A DNA stretch of 64,000 nucleotides from Vibrio ostreicida (GTDB lineage: Bacteria > Pseudomonadota > Gammaproteobacteria > Enterobacterales > Vibrionaceae). Both the position numbers and the translations under genes were made by a program. Location of the stretch: assembly GCF_013074385.2 (NCBI RefSeq), contig NZ_JABEYA020000006.1:62001-126000 (forward strand), in the 5' to 3' direction. Shown in pieces: positions 8,192 to 16,860 of this stretch (its first letter is position 1; every line of letters starts with the position of its first letter). A model generated the notes under the pieces. That model searched no databases, was not told the DNA's origin, and saw only the letters and a list, made by a program, of their open reading frames with translations.

Positions 8192-8815
8192 ATGATGCTT
8201 GTTAATTATTTAAATGCAAACTTCATCACCTTGGAAGAACTGTCGAGCGTAACCAATATAGATCAAAAAGAAATTAGGTATTATCAAACCGAGAGGCTGA
8301 TGCCATTGGCATCGTACAACTTAAATGTTGCACTCGATTGTAGTTCATTTACTGGTACTCATAATGAAAAGTACGTTTTGGAGTACTATGCAAGAGGGTA
8401 TATTTCTTGGCTAAGCATAGTCCACACACTAAAATGTAAAGGTCGTGTATTTGAGGAGTTCTCTAATCGTTATAGCAAGGCAATTTCTGTTTTGAAAGGC
8501 GCTACATGCGAGGTTGAAAACTCGGGATTGAATGAAACAATCATGGAAGACTGGGAACACTTTTTACAAGGTACTTACGGGCTTTGTACTAAAACAGGGC
8601 TTCCAGAAGATATTGCAGCTAAGGGGTTCGCTGTTGATCAAATTAAAGCCCTACTAGAACGCGAAGTACTTAATAGTAATGAGATAAAGCGCCTTGAATA
8701 CTTTGTTAATCTACTTGATAGCGCTAGTTCTTCTTTTGCTCCGCATGAAAGGTTAGATAGTTCACGACATCGTCTAGTTAATGAAGTACGACGAAAATAT
8801 AAGCTTCAAAGCTAA
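8192..8815 (+). CDS. DUF6058-like protein, cassette-borne
   Basis: 207 residues from the ATG at 8192; an ATG at 8135 is in frame but adds a poorly conserved-looking leader. The N-terminal part (FITLEELSSVTNIDQKEIRY) looks like a MerR-like or helix-turn-helix-type element, and the rest is helical. I recall this as the DUF6058 family, often tagged as natural-product-related, with moderate certainty. The stop codon lies in the start of an attC site, so the gene is the last part of an integron cassette. Confidence 0.55.
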   Translation: MMLVNYLNANFITLEELSSVTNIDQKEIRYYQTERLMPLASYNLNVALDCSSFTGTHNEKYVLEYYARGYISWLSIVHTLKCKGRVFEEFSNRYSKAISVLKGATCEVENSGLNETIMEDWEHFLQGTYGLCTKTGLPEDIAAKGFAVDQIKALLEREVLNSNEIKRLEYFVNLLDSASSSFAPHERLDSSRHRLVNEVRRKYKLQS

Positions 8816-8933
8816 CAAACAATTTAAGAGGGATTCCCCACGCTTGGCACTTTTAGTTTGGGTCAAGTTTAGTGTTTACGGTGTCCAAATTGAGTGTTGT
8901 GGTTGCGTGGCTCACCCCTTAATTGGGCGTTAT
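8812..8933 (+). other. attC recombination site 1
   Basis: Starts CTAACAA at a gene stop codon and ends GGGCGTTAT. The two arms (CCACGCTTGGCAC and TTGCGTGGCTCAC) are imperfect complements and a TTTAGTGTTTACGG-type centre is present, as in Vibrio superintegron repeats. Confidence 0.85.
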
Positions 8934-8965
8934 AACTAACCAAAGGTTTTAGTCGTGGAGGTACT

Positions 8966-9415
8966 TTGGATACTAGAGTAGCTATGTGCATAGGTATCGT
9001 ATTGTCTTTGCTTTACGACGTATTCCAAATTTATATGTCTTGGGATAATAAATTGCTACTACTCGTTGGGGGGGGAAGCCTATGCGCGGCTCTTTACGGG
9101 CTTCAACAAAACCTTTCTAGTGAAGAAGAGTTTCAGCTAGAATGGTTAAAGTTTTATACAATACCTATGGCAATTCTAGTATTAGGACAAGCTTCATTAC
9201 TCGACGACTTGTATGTTAGAGGTTTTGCTATGGCTGGAATTATTTCCGAAAAAGTAATGCCAGGTGAGACTCTTGACTACTTATTATCGCTTGAGGCCTT
9301 GTTGTTTTCCTATGCATTACCTTTTGTCACAATCATTATGTACTGGTTAGCACTACTTTTTTGTAGGCTGGTTAATTTGTTAGAGCAAGCAATTGAAAAA
9401 GTACTTGAGTTATAA
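8966..9415 (+). CDS. Integron-cassette membrane protein
   Basis: 149 residues starting at a TTG placed 5 bp after a strong GGAGG. Four hydrophobic segments (residues 5-25, 31-45, 60-75, 110-138). No recognised family. It lies exactly between two attC sites, so it is a single-gene cassette; its stop TAA is the first triplet of the next attC. Confidence 0.6.
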   Translation: MDTRVAMCIGIVLSLLYDVFQIYMSWDNKLLLLVGGGSLCAALYGLQQNLSSEEEFQLEWLKFYTIPMAILVLGQASLLDDLYVRGFAMAGIISEKVMPGETLDYLLSLEALLFSYALPFVTIIMYWLALLFCRLVNLLEQAIEKVLEL

Positions 9416-9505
9416 CAAAGCAATTAAGTCGGATTCTTGTTCGCGTGCCTACTCGCTATCGCTCAAACATAGCACGCGATCATTCACCGCTTATTGCGGC
9501 GTTAT
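9413..9505 (+). other. attC recombination site 2
   Basis: From TAACAAAGCAATTAAG to GCGGCGTTAT, with short arms GTGCCTACTCGC / GCACGCGATCATTC around a CGCTATCGCTCAAACATAG loop. It is about 93 bp, shorter than sites 1 and 3 and of a different subtype. Confidence 0.85.
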
Positions 9506-9597
9506 ATCTAATTTACATCACACATCCAGACTGTATGTATATACATACTTCTGTGCTGGTATATTATTCTCCGGTTTTTTAGTGATAGAGTTATAAA

Positions 9598-10512
9598 ATG
9601 ACCAAGTACCTAGAAGCTGGCATCAGAGAGCTAGTCGAGGAATTTCAATCAAATGGCAAACTTTGCCCTTCAGTACAAACAATCACTGATCGTCGGGCTG
9701 GCTATGTCGGTAGTACTATATTAGCTGGTGATAGCCCTAAAATTGAAAGCGAATACTTAGATGTAATTAATAGTATTCCGGTTAAAATTTACAAGCCTAC
9801 AGATGAAGTGAACTTACCTATAGCGGTCTACTTTCATGGAGGCTGTTTCATCAGTGGTGGCTTTGAGACACATGATGCTCAGCTAAGACAAATTGCTCTT
9901 CTATCCAACTCGATAGTTATTTGCATCCAATACAGGCTGGCGCCTGAACATGCTTATCCAGCAGCACACGATGATGTCTACCAAGCTGTACTTGGCATTA
10001 AGGCGCAAGCGCATAAGTATGGTGGTGATTCAGAGCGTTTAGTCTTTATTGGTGATAGCGCTGGAGGGCAGTTGGCTTTAGCGACGACGCTTAGGCTAAA
10101 AAAGTTAGAACAGTGGCTGCCTCGTCAGCAAATTCTTATTTACCCAATGCTGGATCCAACAGGTAATTCGCAAAGTTACAGAGAAAATGGTTCAGACTAT
10201 ATTATAACGGCAAATATGCTTCTTTCTGGTTTCGAGTTATACGCGAACTGTAGCTCTAAAGACATTACCGAACCAGAGCTTAATCTTTTAAGCGGTGACT
10301 TCAGCGGTTTGCCTATTACAACTATTATTACCGCAGAGTTTGACCCACTACGCGATGAGGGTGAGGAATTATACAAGTTGATGCGTTCACAAGGCGTTGA
10401 CGCTTACTGCGAACGTTATTTGGGTGTAATTCATGGTTTCTTTCAGTTGTCTGGTGTGTGTAATTCGGCAAAACGTTGTATCGCTGCAATTTCAAACCAA
10501 ATAAAAAATTAG
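9598..10512 (+). CDS. Alpha/beta hydrolase (hormone-sensitive-lipase-like esterase)
   Basis: 304 residues. The oxyanion motif HGGCFISGG is at 80-88 and the nucleophile is Ser154 in GDSAGG. A late acid (EFDPLRDEG) and histidine (IHGFF) complete the triad. The layout matches the HSL group of carboxylesterases, cytosolic enzymes that cut short-chain esters. It is the sole gene of an integron cassette between attC sites 2 and 3. Substrate unknown. Confidence 0.88.
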   Translation: MTKYLEAGIRELVEEFQSNGKLCPSVQTITDRRAGYVGSTILAGDSPKIESEYLDVINSIPVKIYKPTDEVNLPIAVYFHGGCFISGGFETHDAQLRQIALLSNSIVICIQYRLAPEHAYPAAHDDVYQAVLGIKAQAHKYGGDSERLVFIGDSAGGQLALATTLRLKKLEQWLPRQQILIYPMLDPTGNSQSYRENGSDYIITANMLLSGFELYANCSSKDITEPELNLLSGDFSGLPITTIITAEFDPLRDEGEELYKLMRSQGVDAYCERYLGVIHGFFQLSGVCNSAKRCIAAISNQIKN

Positions 10513-10514
10513 AT

Positions 10515-10638
10515 ATAACAAAGCGTTTAAGCCGGATCCCCAACGCATGGCGTTTTCGGCTTACTTCAATTTAAGTGTTTATGTCACAATGGTTTAGGTA
10601 GGGTGGTTAGCGTTGCTCACCACTTAACGCGGCGTTAG
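10515..10638 (+). other. attC recombination site 3 (VCR-like)
   Basis: Runs from TAACAAAGCGTTTAAG to GCGGCGTTAG, about 124 bp, with the long arms and GTTTATGTCACAATGG centre typical of Vibrio cholerae-type repeats. Confidence 0.92.
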
Positions 10639-10655
10639 TTTTATAAAGGATAATT

Positions 10656-11237
10656 ATGTCATTGATAGAGTCGGCCTTAACTTCATTTGTTGTAAGCGGT
10701 ATTTGGTTAGCCATTGTTGGCTTTTTATGTAAGTCACTTATAGCCAACTTGCTTGGAAGAGAGTTAGAGGCTTACAAAGGAAAAATTGCTGCTCAAAACA
10801 TTGAACACCAAGTAGTACTATCAAGGTTACATGAAAAAAGAGCTGATGGGATATTGTCGATTTATCTAGCTTTAATCGAGTATGTTGACGTTTCAAAACG
10901 CTTTATTCATCAAGCAGAGCATATTGAAGAAAATGAACGTGAGATATTAGTGGAGGACATGAGTAGATCTGCGACTCATTTTAGGGATGTGTACGTGAAA
11001 AATCATTTATATTTAAATGAAAGTCTATGCCAAAGAATCCAGGCAACGTTCAAAGAAGTTCAAATCCCAGCTCATCGCTTTATCTTTGCTTTCTCAAGTT
11101 TTATGCATAGTGAAATTGCACCTGAACATGAGTACGATGAGGCTTGGAAGACCGCATTTACAACATTCGCAGACACTATTCCACCTCTATTATCTGAACT
11201 GGAAACAGAGTTTCGGTCGATTCTCGGTGTAAAATAA
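10656..11237 (+). CDS. Cassette protein with one N-terminal membrane helix
   Basis: 193 residues. A single membrane helix (residues 9-30) is followed by a helical, charged domain with coiled-coil character (residues 35-60). It has an AAAGGA ribosome-binding site. Family not recognised. It forms a cassette between attC sites 3 and 4. Confidence 0.6.
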   Translation: MSLIESALTSFVVSGIWLAIVGFLCKSLIANLLGRELEAYKGKIAAQNIEHQVVLSRLHEKRADGILSIYLALIEYVDVSKRFIHQAEHIEENEREILVEDMSRSATHFRDVYVKNHLYLNESLCQRIQATFKEVQIPAHRFIFAFSSFMHSEIAPEHEYDEAWKTAFTTFADTIPPLLSELETEFRSILGVK

Positions 11238-11239
11238 AA

Positions 11240-11332
11240 CTAACAAGGCGCTTAACAGTGACCCTAAACGCGCGGCATTTTTGCTTTGCAAAAGTATATG
11301 CCACGGTTTTGGGCACGTTAGCTTAGCGTTAG
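11240..11332 (+). other. attC recombination site 4
   Basis: From CTAACAAGGCGCTTAAC to TAGCGTTAG, with complementary arms (CGCGGCATTTTTGC / AGTATATGCCACGG). Medium-length subtype of about 93 bp. Confidence 0.85.
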
Positions 11333-11347
11333 CACTCAGATCGAGCT

Positions 11348-11803
11348 ATGAACTACATACAGGAAAATACATCAAAGGTTCGCTTCTATACGAGTATGAA
11401 TGATGTGGCTCGTTGGCTTGAAATCGATCTTGAAGATTACGATTGGCATATTTCCGATATTGAGGGGGCGTGGCCAGAACTAGATGATCCATCATGGGTG
11501 CGAGGCGAAGCTCTATCTTCGAAGCTTCAGGAATATGATTATCAATTTGTCTGGTCGGTAATTTCTGCCTTTCCGAAAAATACGGAGCCATTTACCACTG
11601 ACGAGCCGTTTGCTGATGGTAACCAAGGGTTCTGGCAAGGTGAGCCAGAAAAACAGCTTAAAAACTCCCTGTTTGAAATTGTATGCTGGGATAGTAGTGC
11701 AACCCTATTCATCGGGTTATCCGATGTCTTGGGTAATAAGCTTGTAGCGAATGCTCCAGGTGTCAAAGATTTAAACAAAGAGAATGCGCAGCGTCAGTGC
11801 TAA
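11348..11803 (+). CDS. Hypothetical cassette protein
   Basis: 151 residues, acidic and tryptophan-rich, no signal peptide or membrane helix (opens MNYIQENTSKVRFYTS). It resembles cytosolic immunity-type or DUF-type single-domain proteins only in general character. The stop TAA is the first triplet of attC site 5. Confidence 0.6.
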   Translation: MNYIQENTSKVRFYTSMNDVARWLEIDLEDYDWHISDIEGAWPELDDPSWVRGEALSSKLQEYDYQFVWSVISAFPKNTEPFTTDEPFADGNQGFWQGEPEKQLKNSLFEIVCWDSSATLFIGLSDVLGNKLVANAPGVKDLNKENAQRQC

Positions 11804-11901
11804 CAAGCGCTTCCAGTCTGACGCCAAAACCTCCGCGTTTTTGTGTTACTCGCTTCGCTCAAACATGACACACGTCTACTCACAACTTATTGCGGCGTTA
11901 T
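11801..11901 (+). other. attC recombination site 5
   Basis: From TAACAAGCGCTTCCAG to GCGGCGTTAT. The arms TTTTGTGTTACTCGC and GACACACGTC surround GCTTCGCTCAAACAT, the same loop word seen in site 2. Confidence 0.85.
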
Positions 11902-11917
11902 GTTTTAAGGAGGAAAC

Positions 11918-12709
11918 TTGGAAATTGGTGTAACTATAAGCTTGGCTCAAATCCCGATCGTGAGAGGCGACTTATGTGGAAATATTGAAAGTCACATTAA
12001 GATGATCGAGGAATCATCTTCTTACAAAGCTGATGTTGTCGTTTTTCCGGAATTATCATTGACGGGCTATGAGTTAGATTTGGTTTCTGAGCTAGCGTTT
12101 TCGCCTGAGCCGTTGAGTTTTAAAGAACTCTCTCAAGCGTCAGTTGAAAATGAGATTATAGTTATTGCAGGTTGTCCGCTAAAAGCTAACAATTCCTCAA
12201 AGCCAACAATAGGTGCGGTAGTTTGTTTTCCCGATGGCTCAGTCCAATTTTATTCAAAGCAATATCTGCATGAAGGCGAAGATAAGCATTGTTCTTTTGG
12301 GGCGACGGATTACTTCTTTACTGTGAATGGGCATCAAATAGCGTTGGCTATTTGTGCCGACTTTATAACACCGGAACATTCTCTGCGGGCTAAAAAGCTC
12401 GGTGCAGATGCTTATGTTGTAAGTGCTCTAATTTCTGGTAATGGCTTTACCCCTGATTCTAAAATCCTATCCGAAATTGCTTTAGAGCAACGAGTTCCAG
12501 TACTTCTAAGCAACCATATCTCAGAAACAGGTGGCTGGAAAACTTGTGGTAAAAGCTCAGTTTGGGATTCATTTGGGAAGCTCATTATTAGCTCTAGCGA
12601 AAAAGAAAGTGGTTTGGTTTTGTGTACTATTGCTGGCAATGAGATCGAGGCTACTAAAACATACAAAGCGTTTAAGACGGATTCCCAACGCTTGGTATTT
12701 TCAGTTTGA
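11918..12709 (+). CDS. Carbon-nitrogen hydrolase (nitrilase superfamily)
   Basis: 263 residues from a TTG start that follows a strong AAGGAGG. The Glu-Lys-Cys triad is visible: Glu45 in FPELSLTGYE, Lys in SKQYLHEGEDK and Cys in LAICADF. These enzymes hydrolyse amides or nitriles in the cytoplasm; the substrate is unknown. The last ~17 codons lie inside attC site 6. The usual TAACAAAG at the site start has become CATACAAAG, so a former stop may have been lost and the protein extended. Confidence 0.88.
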   Translation: MEIGVTISLAQIPIVRGDLCGNIESHIKMIEESSSYKADVVVFPELSLTGYELDLVSELAFSPEPLSFKELSQASVENEIIVIAGCPLKANNSSKPTIGAVVCFPDGSVQFYSKQYLHEGEDKHCSFGATDYFFTVNGHQIALAICADFITPEHSLRAKKLGADAYVVSALISGNGFTPDSKILSEIALEQRVPVLLSNHISETGGWKTCGKSSVWDSFGKLIISSSEKESGLVLCTIAGNEIEATKTYKAFKTDSQRLVFSV

Positions 12710-12782
12710 TTCAGCTTTAGTGTTTACGGCACAATAGTTTAGGTCGGGTGGTAGCGTTGCTCACCACTTAACGCGGCGTTAG
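12660..12782 (+). other. attC recombination site 6 (VCR-like), overlapping a gene end
   Basis: From ATACAAAGCGTTTAAG to GCGGCGTTAG, very similar to site 3. The nitrilase gene reads 50 bp into it before stopping. Confidence 0.9.
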
Positions 12783-12805
12783 GCAACCATTAGATAGGAG
12801 ATAGC

Positions 12806-13066
12806 ATGAAAAAACATATAGGAAGTTGTAGTTGCGGTGATATTGAATTTTACTTTGAAAACGATCCGATAAATTCAATTTTTTGCTATTGCAAAGAGTG
12901 TCAGGCGCTTACTGGGTCAGATAAGTGGTTTGGAGTTTGGGTGCCAAGAGATGATAAATTCAGGACACACACCGTAATCCCACACCGTCATCCTGAAGGG
13001 GGGAGTGGCATAGTTAATTGGGCTTTCCACGATAAATTCAGGACACACACGGATAAATTAATGTAA
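12806..13066 (+). pseudogene. GFA/CENP-V family gene, cut by a mobile repeat
   Basis: The first 50 codons encode the start of a GFA-type zinc protein: GSCSCGDIEF, then CYCKEC with the family's cysteines, then ALTGSDKWFGVWV. At 12955 the frame enters a 73-bp mobile segment beginning TAAATTCAGGACACACACC and becomes nonsense, ending at 13066. Family members usually have 120-140 residues, so two thirds is missing. No downstream attC of this cassette is seen; it was probably lost in the same event. Confidence 0.8.
12955..13060 (+). mobile_element. 73-bp copy of the GGACACACACC-led segment plus a second partial core
   Basis: 12955-13027 is identical to 1973-2045 and nearly identical to 14450-14520. 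It breaks off at GGGCTTTC, and ACGATAAATTCAGGACACACAC follows (13030-13050), so the host-side word GATAAATTC and the core flank the copy on both sides. This is the shortest of the three one-ended copies in the window. Confidence 0.78.
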
Positions 13067-13285
13067 CTTGTTGCTTAAAAAACCTTGCCAGATCCCAATT
13101 AAACCAATATGGTGATTATTCAATCACATTGAGAATAAACAATGACTTTCATCCACACTAATCTCTGGCTCCTACTCGATATTGCCCGTAGTCGGTAGGT
13201 TTTAGTGTGCCTGGCTGCGAGAATCGTAGCCAACAACCCGCCACTTTTCTCGTTGCCCAAACCCAAAAATAGGAAACGAGAATTC

Positions 13286-14221
13286 ATGGATACCTCCCCA
13301 ACGTCTGTGGTTACTGAGCGCAAATTTGGACTTTCATCCTTTCAAATTGGTGTCGTATTAGCCCTGCTTGGAACTGTACTTTTTTCAATCAAACCCATTA
13401 TGGTTAAGCTTGCTTATCAGTATGGTGGAAACGTGGAATCCATCATGTCGCTCCGAGCCATTACGTCTCTTCCATTTTATTTGGTCATTCTGCTTCTGCT
13501 ATGCCAGAAAACAGAAAACCGGCAGCTGGTAAAAACTCATGGTTTAAAGGCCATCGCTATAGGAGTATTGGGTTACTACGGGGCCAGCTATCTCGATATC
13601 GTGGCATTAGAGTTTATTTCAGCGCAGCTTGAACGTTTACTGTTGTTTTTGTTTCCAACTTTTGTTGTTTTGCTCACTTGGGTTGCCTTTGGAAAACGAC
13701 CCACTTTGATGACAGCCCTAGCAACATTGATGGGGTACTTAGGAATCTCAGTGGTCTTTGTGCAAGATATGCAGTCGTTTGGTGACGCGGTTTGGTTTGG
13801 CGCGGGGTTGGCTGTTGCATCTGCTTTCGTTTTTGCGGTCTATTTAGTCTTAAGTAAAGGGCTGATTACACAAATGGGCAGCAAGTTGTTTAACAGCTTA
13901 GGAATGATGTCTGCAGGTGTAGCCATTTTAGTTCATGCGCTTGCCGTTGACTTAGATCCAACCAACTGGAGCTGGCAATTGATTGCAATTGGAACCTTCA
14001 TGGGGTTCTTCTGTACTGTCTTGCCTTCGTACATTGTTGCGGCTGCCATGGCGAGGTTAACACCAACCGAACTCAGCCTCTCAAACAACATTGGACCATT
14101 GGTGACGGCTATTTTAGCCGTAGTGATTCTGGGCGAATTGTTTACTATTTGGCATGCCATTGGTATGGCATTGGTGACCGGTTCAATTGTGCTTGTTAAC
14201 CGTAACAAACAGGCCGAATAG
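13286..14221 (+). CDS. EamA/DMT-family transporter
   Basis: 311 residues from the ATG at 13286, which follows AGGAAACGAG; an earlier in-frame ATG (13205) adds a non-hydrophobic leader. Ten predicted membrane helices in two EamA repeats. Drug/metabolite transporters of this type export small metabolites across the inner membrane; the substrate cannot be read from sequence. It is flanked on both sides by core-repeat segments. Confidence 0.85.
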   Translation: MDTSPTSVVTERKFGLSSFQIGVVLALLGTVLFSIKPIMVKLAYQYGGNVESIMSLRAITSLPFYLVILLLLCQKTENRQLVKTHGLKAIAIGVLGYYGASYLDIVALEFISAQLERLLLFLFPTFVVLLTWVAFGKRPTLMTALATLMGYLGISVVFVQDMQSFGDAVWFGAGLAVASAFVFAVYLVLSKGLITQMGSKLFNSLGMMSAGVAILVHALAVDLDPTNWSWQLIAIGTFMGFFCTVLPSYIVAAAMARLTPTELSLSNNIGPLVTAILAVVILGELFTIWHAIGMALVTGSIVLVNRNKQAE

Positions 14222-14243
14222 ATGTACTTCACCCGAAGATGTA

Positions 14244-14348
14244 TCACCTTACATCTTTGGGTGAATCCATGACGACCATGGTCGAAATAGAATTAACCCA
14301 TGGCGCTTCGCCCAAGACATCGGCATGAATGCGTTTATAGGCAATCAA
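14244..14348 (-). pseudogene. 3' fragment of an unrecognised gene
   Basis: About 35 codons with coding sense (DLIAYKRIHADVLGEAPW then VNSISTMVVM) end at a normal stop, but upstream the frame dissolves into a TAAATTC tandem array at 14349. It has some resemblance to RidA-like C-terminal segments, but this is weak. It is a gene end left beside a core-repeat array. Confidence 0.4.
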
Positions 14349-14467
14349 ATCTTTCGTTTCTACGATAAATTCCGTAAATTCAGTCGTAAATTCGTAAATT
14401 CGTAAATTCGTAAATTCAGGACATAAATTCAGGACACACACCGTGACATAAATTCAGGACACACACC
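14349..14467 (+). repeat. TAAATTC(G) array beside two GGACACACACC cores
   Basis: Seven or eight copies of a 7-10 bp unit (CGTAAATTC, with and without AGGACA) run into a core at 14432-14442; GTGACATAAATTCA then leads to a second core at 14457-14467. The unit is the DNA left of the core, repeated with fragments of the core itself. Confidence 0.78.
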
Positions 14468-14657
14468 GTCATCCCACACCGTCATCCTGAAGGGGGGAGT
14501 GGCATAGTTAATTGGGCTTTCTGTGTTTGCGATAACCCGAAGTTTCACTCAATTTTACTATCCTGTCCCTGACCACGTTCTGCGCCCTAGACTCGGTGTT
14601 CACTTTGTCGTGCTTTAATCAGCAAACCACTTAGCGCAATTAACGGAATATTGGTGG
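14450..14657 (+). repeat. Probable source of the GGACACACACC-led copies
   Basis: This segment is copied at 1973-2186 (about 210 bp) and in part at 12955-13027 (73 bp). Only here does the sequence to the right continue into an intact gene (DoxX-like, whose 3' end starts at 14587), so it is the most likely donor. Confidence 0.65.
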
Positions 14658-14964
14658 TCACGGGATTAAAAGCTTCAATCAAAAGCTGAGGTTGAAGAAA
14701 CATCACCGCCAACAATAACAAAGCCAACCCTGAAATATTCAGGATATTCATGAGCGTATATTTATAGAATAGGAAAAATAACACGCCAAAAACAACTTCA
14801 CCAACGCCGGCAGCCCGAGTGATTAGAATGGAGACCTCATCGGAAAAACCGAGGCTAGACGTGATTAAGTGCTCTAGTGGGGCAATGTGGACAAGCTTGG
14901 GGAATATACCGTGGTACAACCACGCAAAGCTTATCACGTATCTGCAGATTTGAATGGAAGACAA
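14587..14964 (-). CDS. DoxX-like family membrane protein
   Basis: 125 residues with four membrane helices; opens MSSIQICRYVISFAWLYHG with the family's G-x-x-P-K pattern. DoxX-like proteins are small inner-membrane proteins of unclear role. The length is normal for the family. Its 3' end has been copied to 2117-2186. A core array lies 120 bp beyond its stop. Confidence 0.75.
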   Translation of the reverse strand: MSSIQICRYVISFAWLYHGIFPKLVHIAPLEHLITSSLGFSDEVSILITRAAGVGEVVFGVLFFLFYKYTLMNILNISGLALLLLAVMFLQPQLLIEAFNPVTTNIPLIALSGLLIKARQSEHRV

Positions 14965-15058
14965 AACCTATCCTTGTGTATCTCGCTAAGTGAGTCAGAA
15001 ACCCCGCCTCTCATCTCGCTAAAACGCCACGCCTTGAAGGCAAAACGTGGCGCAGGCA

Positions 15059-15457
15059 TTAACGGCGGCGTGATCGCTCTTTGTGCGCTGATGCGGCTTT
15101 TGCTTGTGAGGCCAAAATGGAATCCACCGTCAGTACCATAGGCTCTTTCGGCTTGAGGCCGTGAGGGAAGGTCCGTGCACGGGGAGACAAATCAAACTCT
15201 TCACTCGAGGCGCGGGGCATACGCTTAAAGCGGTATAGGTAAAAGTTCTCGAGTTTTTCCCTCGCCCAATCGGTTTTCTTGAGATACTTAACGCTACTCG
15301 CGACCGATGGGTTGGTATGAAAGCAGTTAAAACGCATGGCTGTATCGAGAATGTCCCAGCCATAGAAGTCGACCAGCTCTTGGAGCAGGGTATCTAACTT
15401 AAGGCCGTGCAAAGGATTATTTTGTTGTAATTCAATTCTTTCTTCATCCGTCATCAT
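15059..15457 (-). CDS. VF530-family (DUF2132) DNA-binding protein
   Basis: 132 residues. The conserved block NNPLHGLKLDTLLQELVDFY, followed by F-x-x-NPSVASSVKYLKKTDWAREK, defines the VF530 family, whose members are small DNA-binding proteins. A lysine/arginine-rich tail (AHKERSRRR) extends beyond the ~75-residue core. Probably cytosolic and monocistronic. Confidence 0.88.
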   Translation of the reverse strand: MMTDEERIELQQNNPLHGLKLDTLLQELVDFYGWDILDTAMRFNCFHTNPSVASSVKYLKKTDWAREKLENFYLYRFKRMPRASSEEFDLSPRARTFPHGLKPKEPMVLTVDSILASQAKAASAHKERSRRR

Positions 15458-15629
15458 AACGAGTTCCCAAATATCTAACGAACCGAGGTCGTGGCTGGTG
15501 TGGTTTCCGCTCTCAACAAAACGGTGTTTGTCTTGTCAAGATAGAAAGGCAGCGGATTCTAGCAGAGTTCGCCCTCTTTCCCTAATCTGAATGGTTCGAC
15601 TTTCCCCGTGAGGTGGGCGTTGTGACTCT

Positions 15630-16358
15630 TCATTGATCATCATCGCTTTTCAGAAGGGTGTCAAACGTCCCATCTTCTTTAAGGGCCAAAATGGCGGCGT
15701 TGAGTTTGTCGATCAGCACTGTGTTGTCGCCCTTTCTCTTTTTACTGATCGGCGTATAGATATTAAACGTTTTATAGGGTGGGTAAACGGTTTTAAGTTT
15801 ACCCGTTAAGTCTGGATGTTGATCCATCAAAAAATGGAATTGATGCTCCGCCATCAGCACTAATTCGACCCGTCCGACGGCTAATTTTCTTAAACTTTGC
15901 AAATCATCGGTGGTTTCATCGATATCAAAACCTTGCTCTTGAAGGATCTCTAAGTGGGCACCGCCGCGCATGCCTCCAATGGAATAAGGCTTGAGCTCGT
16001 TGAGTTCGTTATACGTGATGTTGTTGTCATACTTCTGGATAAAGATTTCATTGACGGAATAGATGGGGTCTGGGTAATAGAAAAACTGGGTTCTCTCTTG
16101 AGTGAAATAAGCGCCTAATAAACCATCGTATCTGCCGTCTTTGGCCCACTCCAGTGCTCTTACCCAAGGAGTCACGAATTCGATGTGCAAATCATACCCT
16201 GCTTTTTTAAATACGGCGCGAGATAACTCGGCAAAGAAGCCGTAGTTGGGTAAGTGCTCAGCGTATAAAGGTGGCCAGTCAGTGGTCGTTAAGGTGATTT
16301 TTTCTGCATAAGCGTTAAAACCCACCAGAGCCAGCATAACAGTGAGTGGTATTTTCAT
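15630..16358 (-). CDS. Periplasmic substrate-binding protein (SBP_bac_3)
   Basis: 242 residues. A short signal peptide (MKIPLTVMLALVGFNAYA) precedes TTTDWPPLYAE, and the domain has the two-lobed amino-acid-binding pattern (GAYFTQERTQFFYYPDPI). No ABC permease or ATPase is adjacent, so it is an orphan binding protein, as often seen in Vibrio, where such proteins may feed receptors. Divergent from cqsS. Confidence 0.85.
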   Translation of the reverse strand: MKIPLTVMLALVGFNAYAEKITLTTTDWPPLYAEHLPNYGFFAELSRAVFKKAGYDLHIEFVTPWVRALEWAKDGRYDGLLGAYFTQERTQFFYYPDPIYSVNEIFIQKYDNNITYNELNELKPYSIGGMRGGAHLEILQEQGFDIDETTDDLQSLRKLAVGRVELVLMAEHQFHFLMDQHPDLTGKLKTVYPPYKTFNIYTPISKKRKGDNTVLIDKLNAAILALKEDGTFDTLLKSDDDQ

Positions 16359-16860
16359 TGGTTTAACCTGTACAAAGTCAGCCCCTATAACCGTTCACTA
16401 TAACTCTAGATCAGTTTTAACGTATTGTGAACGAGGCACGTGAACCGCACTTTTTGCGTGATGATGGCCACAAATATGGCACGTCTCATGCCTGAGACGC
16501 CGTGTTTTTGCCTAGCGAAACCGTCACTCTTTCCGCACCAACCTGCATTTTTACGCACTTGACCGACAAAATCACACCAATCGGTGGCGGTTCTGCCGTC
16601 AGTTTGTCACGGTGCCAGTATTAACGAAGGCTGTTACCCTCTCAGGATTGGTTAAACGGGCCCATAAAAGAAACAAGCCTCTTGATGTTATTCGCAATGT
16701 TTAGAGAGAATATGCGAGTGAAAGCAGATTGTTACGATCGATTTAATGAGCGCTCCCCTGTTCGTGACCGAGATATTATATATAATCAGTTTTCAAGCAT
16801 AAAAAAGCACTTAGTTATGCAATTAGTCAATATTTCACTTGGATTAATAAATTATTTCAT
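16359..16860 (+). other. Divergent intergenic region upstream of cqsS
   Basis: About 500 bp without a supported gene; it must hold promoters for the binding-protein gene (leftward) and cqsS (rightward). In other vibrios cqsA, the CAI-1 synthase gene, is next to cqsS; there is no trace of it here. A 60-codon frame at 16682-16864 has no ribosome-binding site and no coding character. Confidence 0.5.

Noticed and set aside
13205..13285. N-terminal extension of the EamA transporter
   Set aside because: A good ribosome-binding site precedes the ATG at 13286 and the extension is not hydrophobic.
14244..14441. A 65-codon minus-strand gene
   Set aside because: Its first ~30 codons are the TAAATTC array; only the last ~35 look like a gene end.
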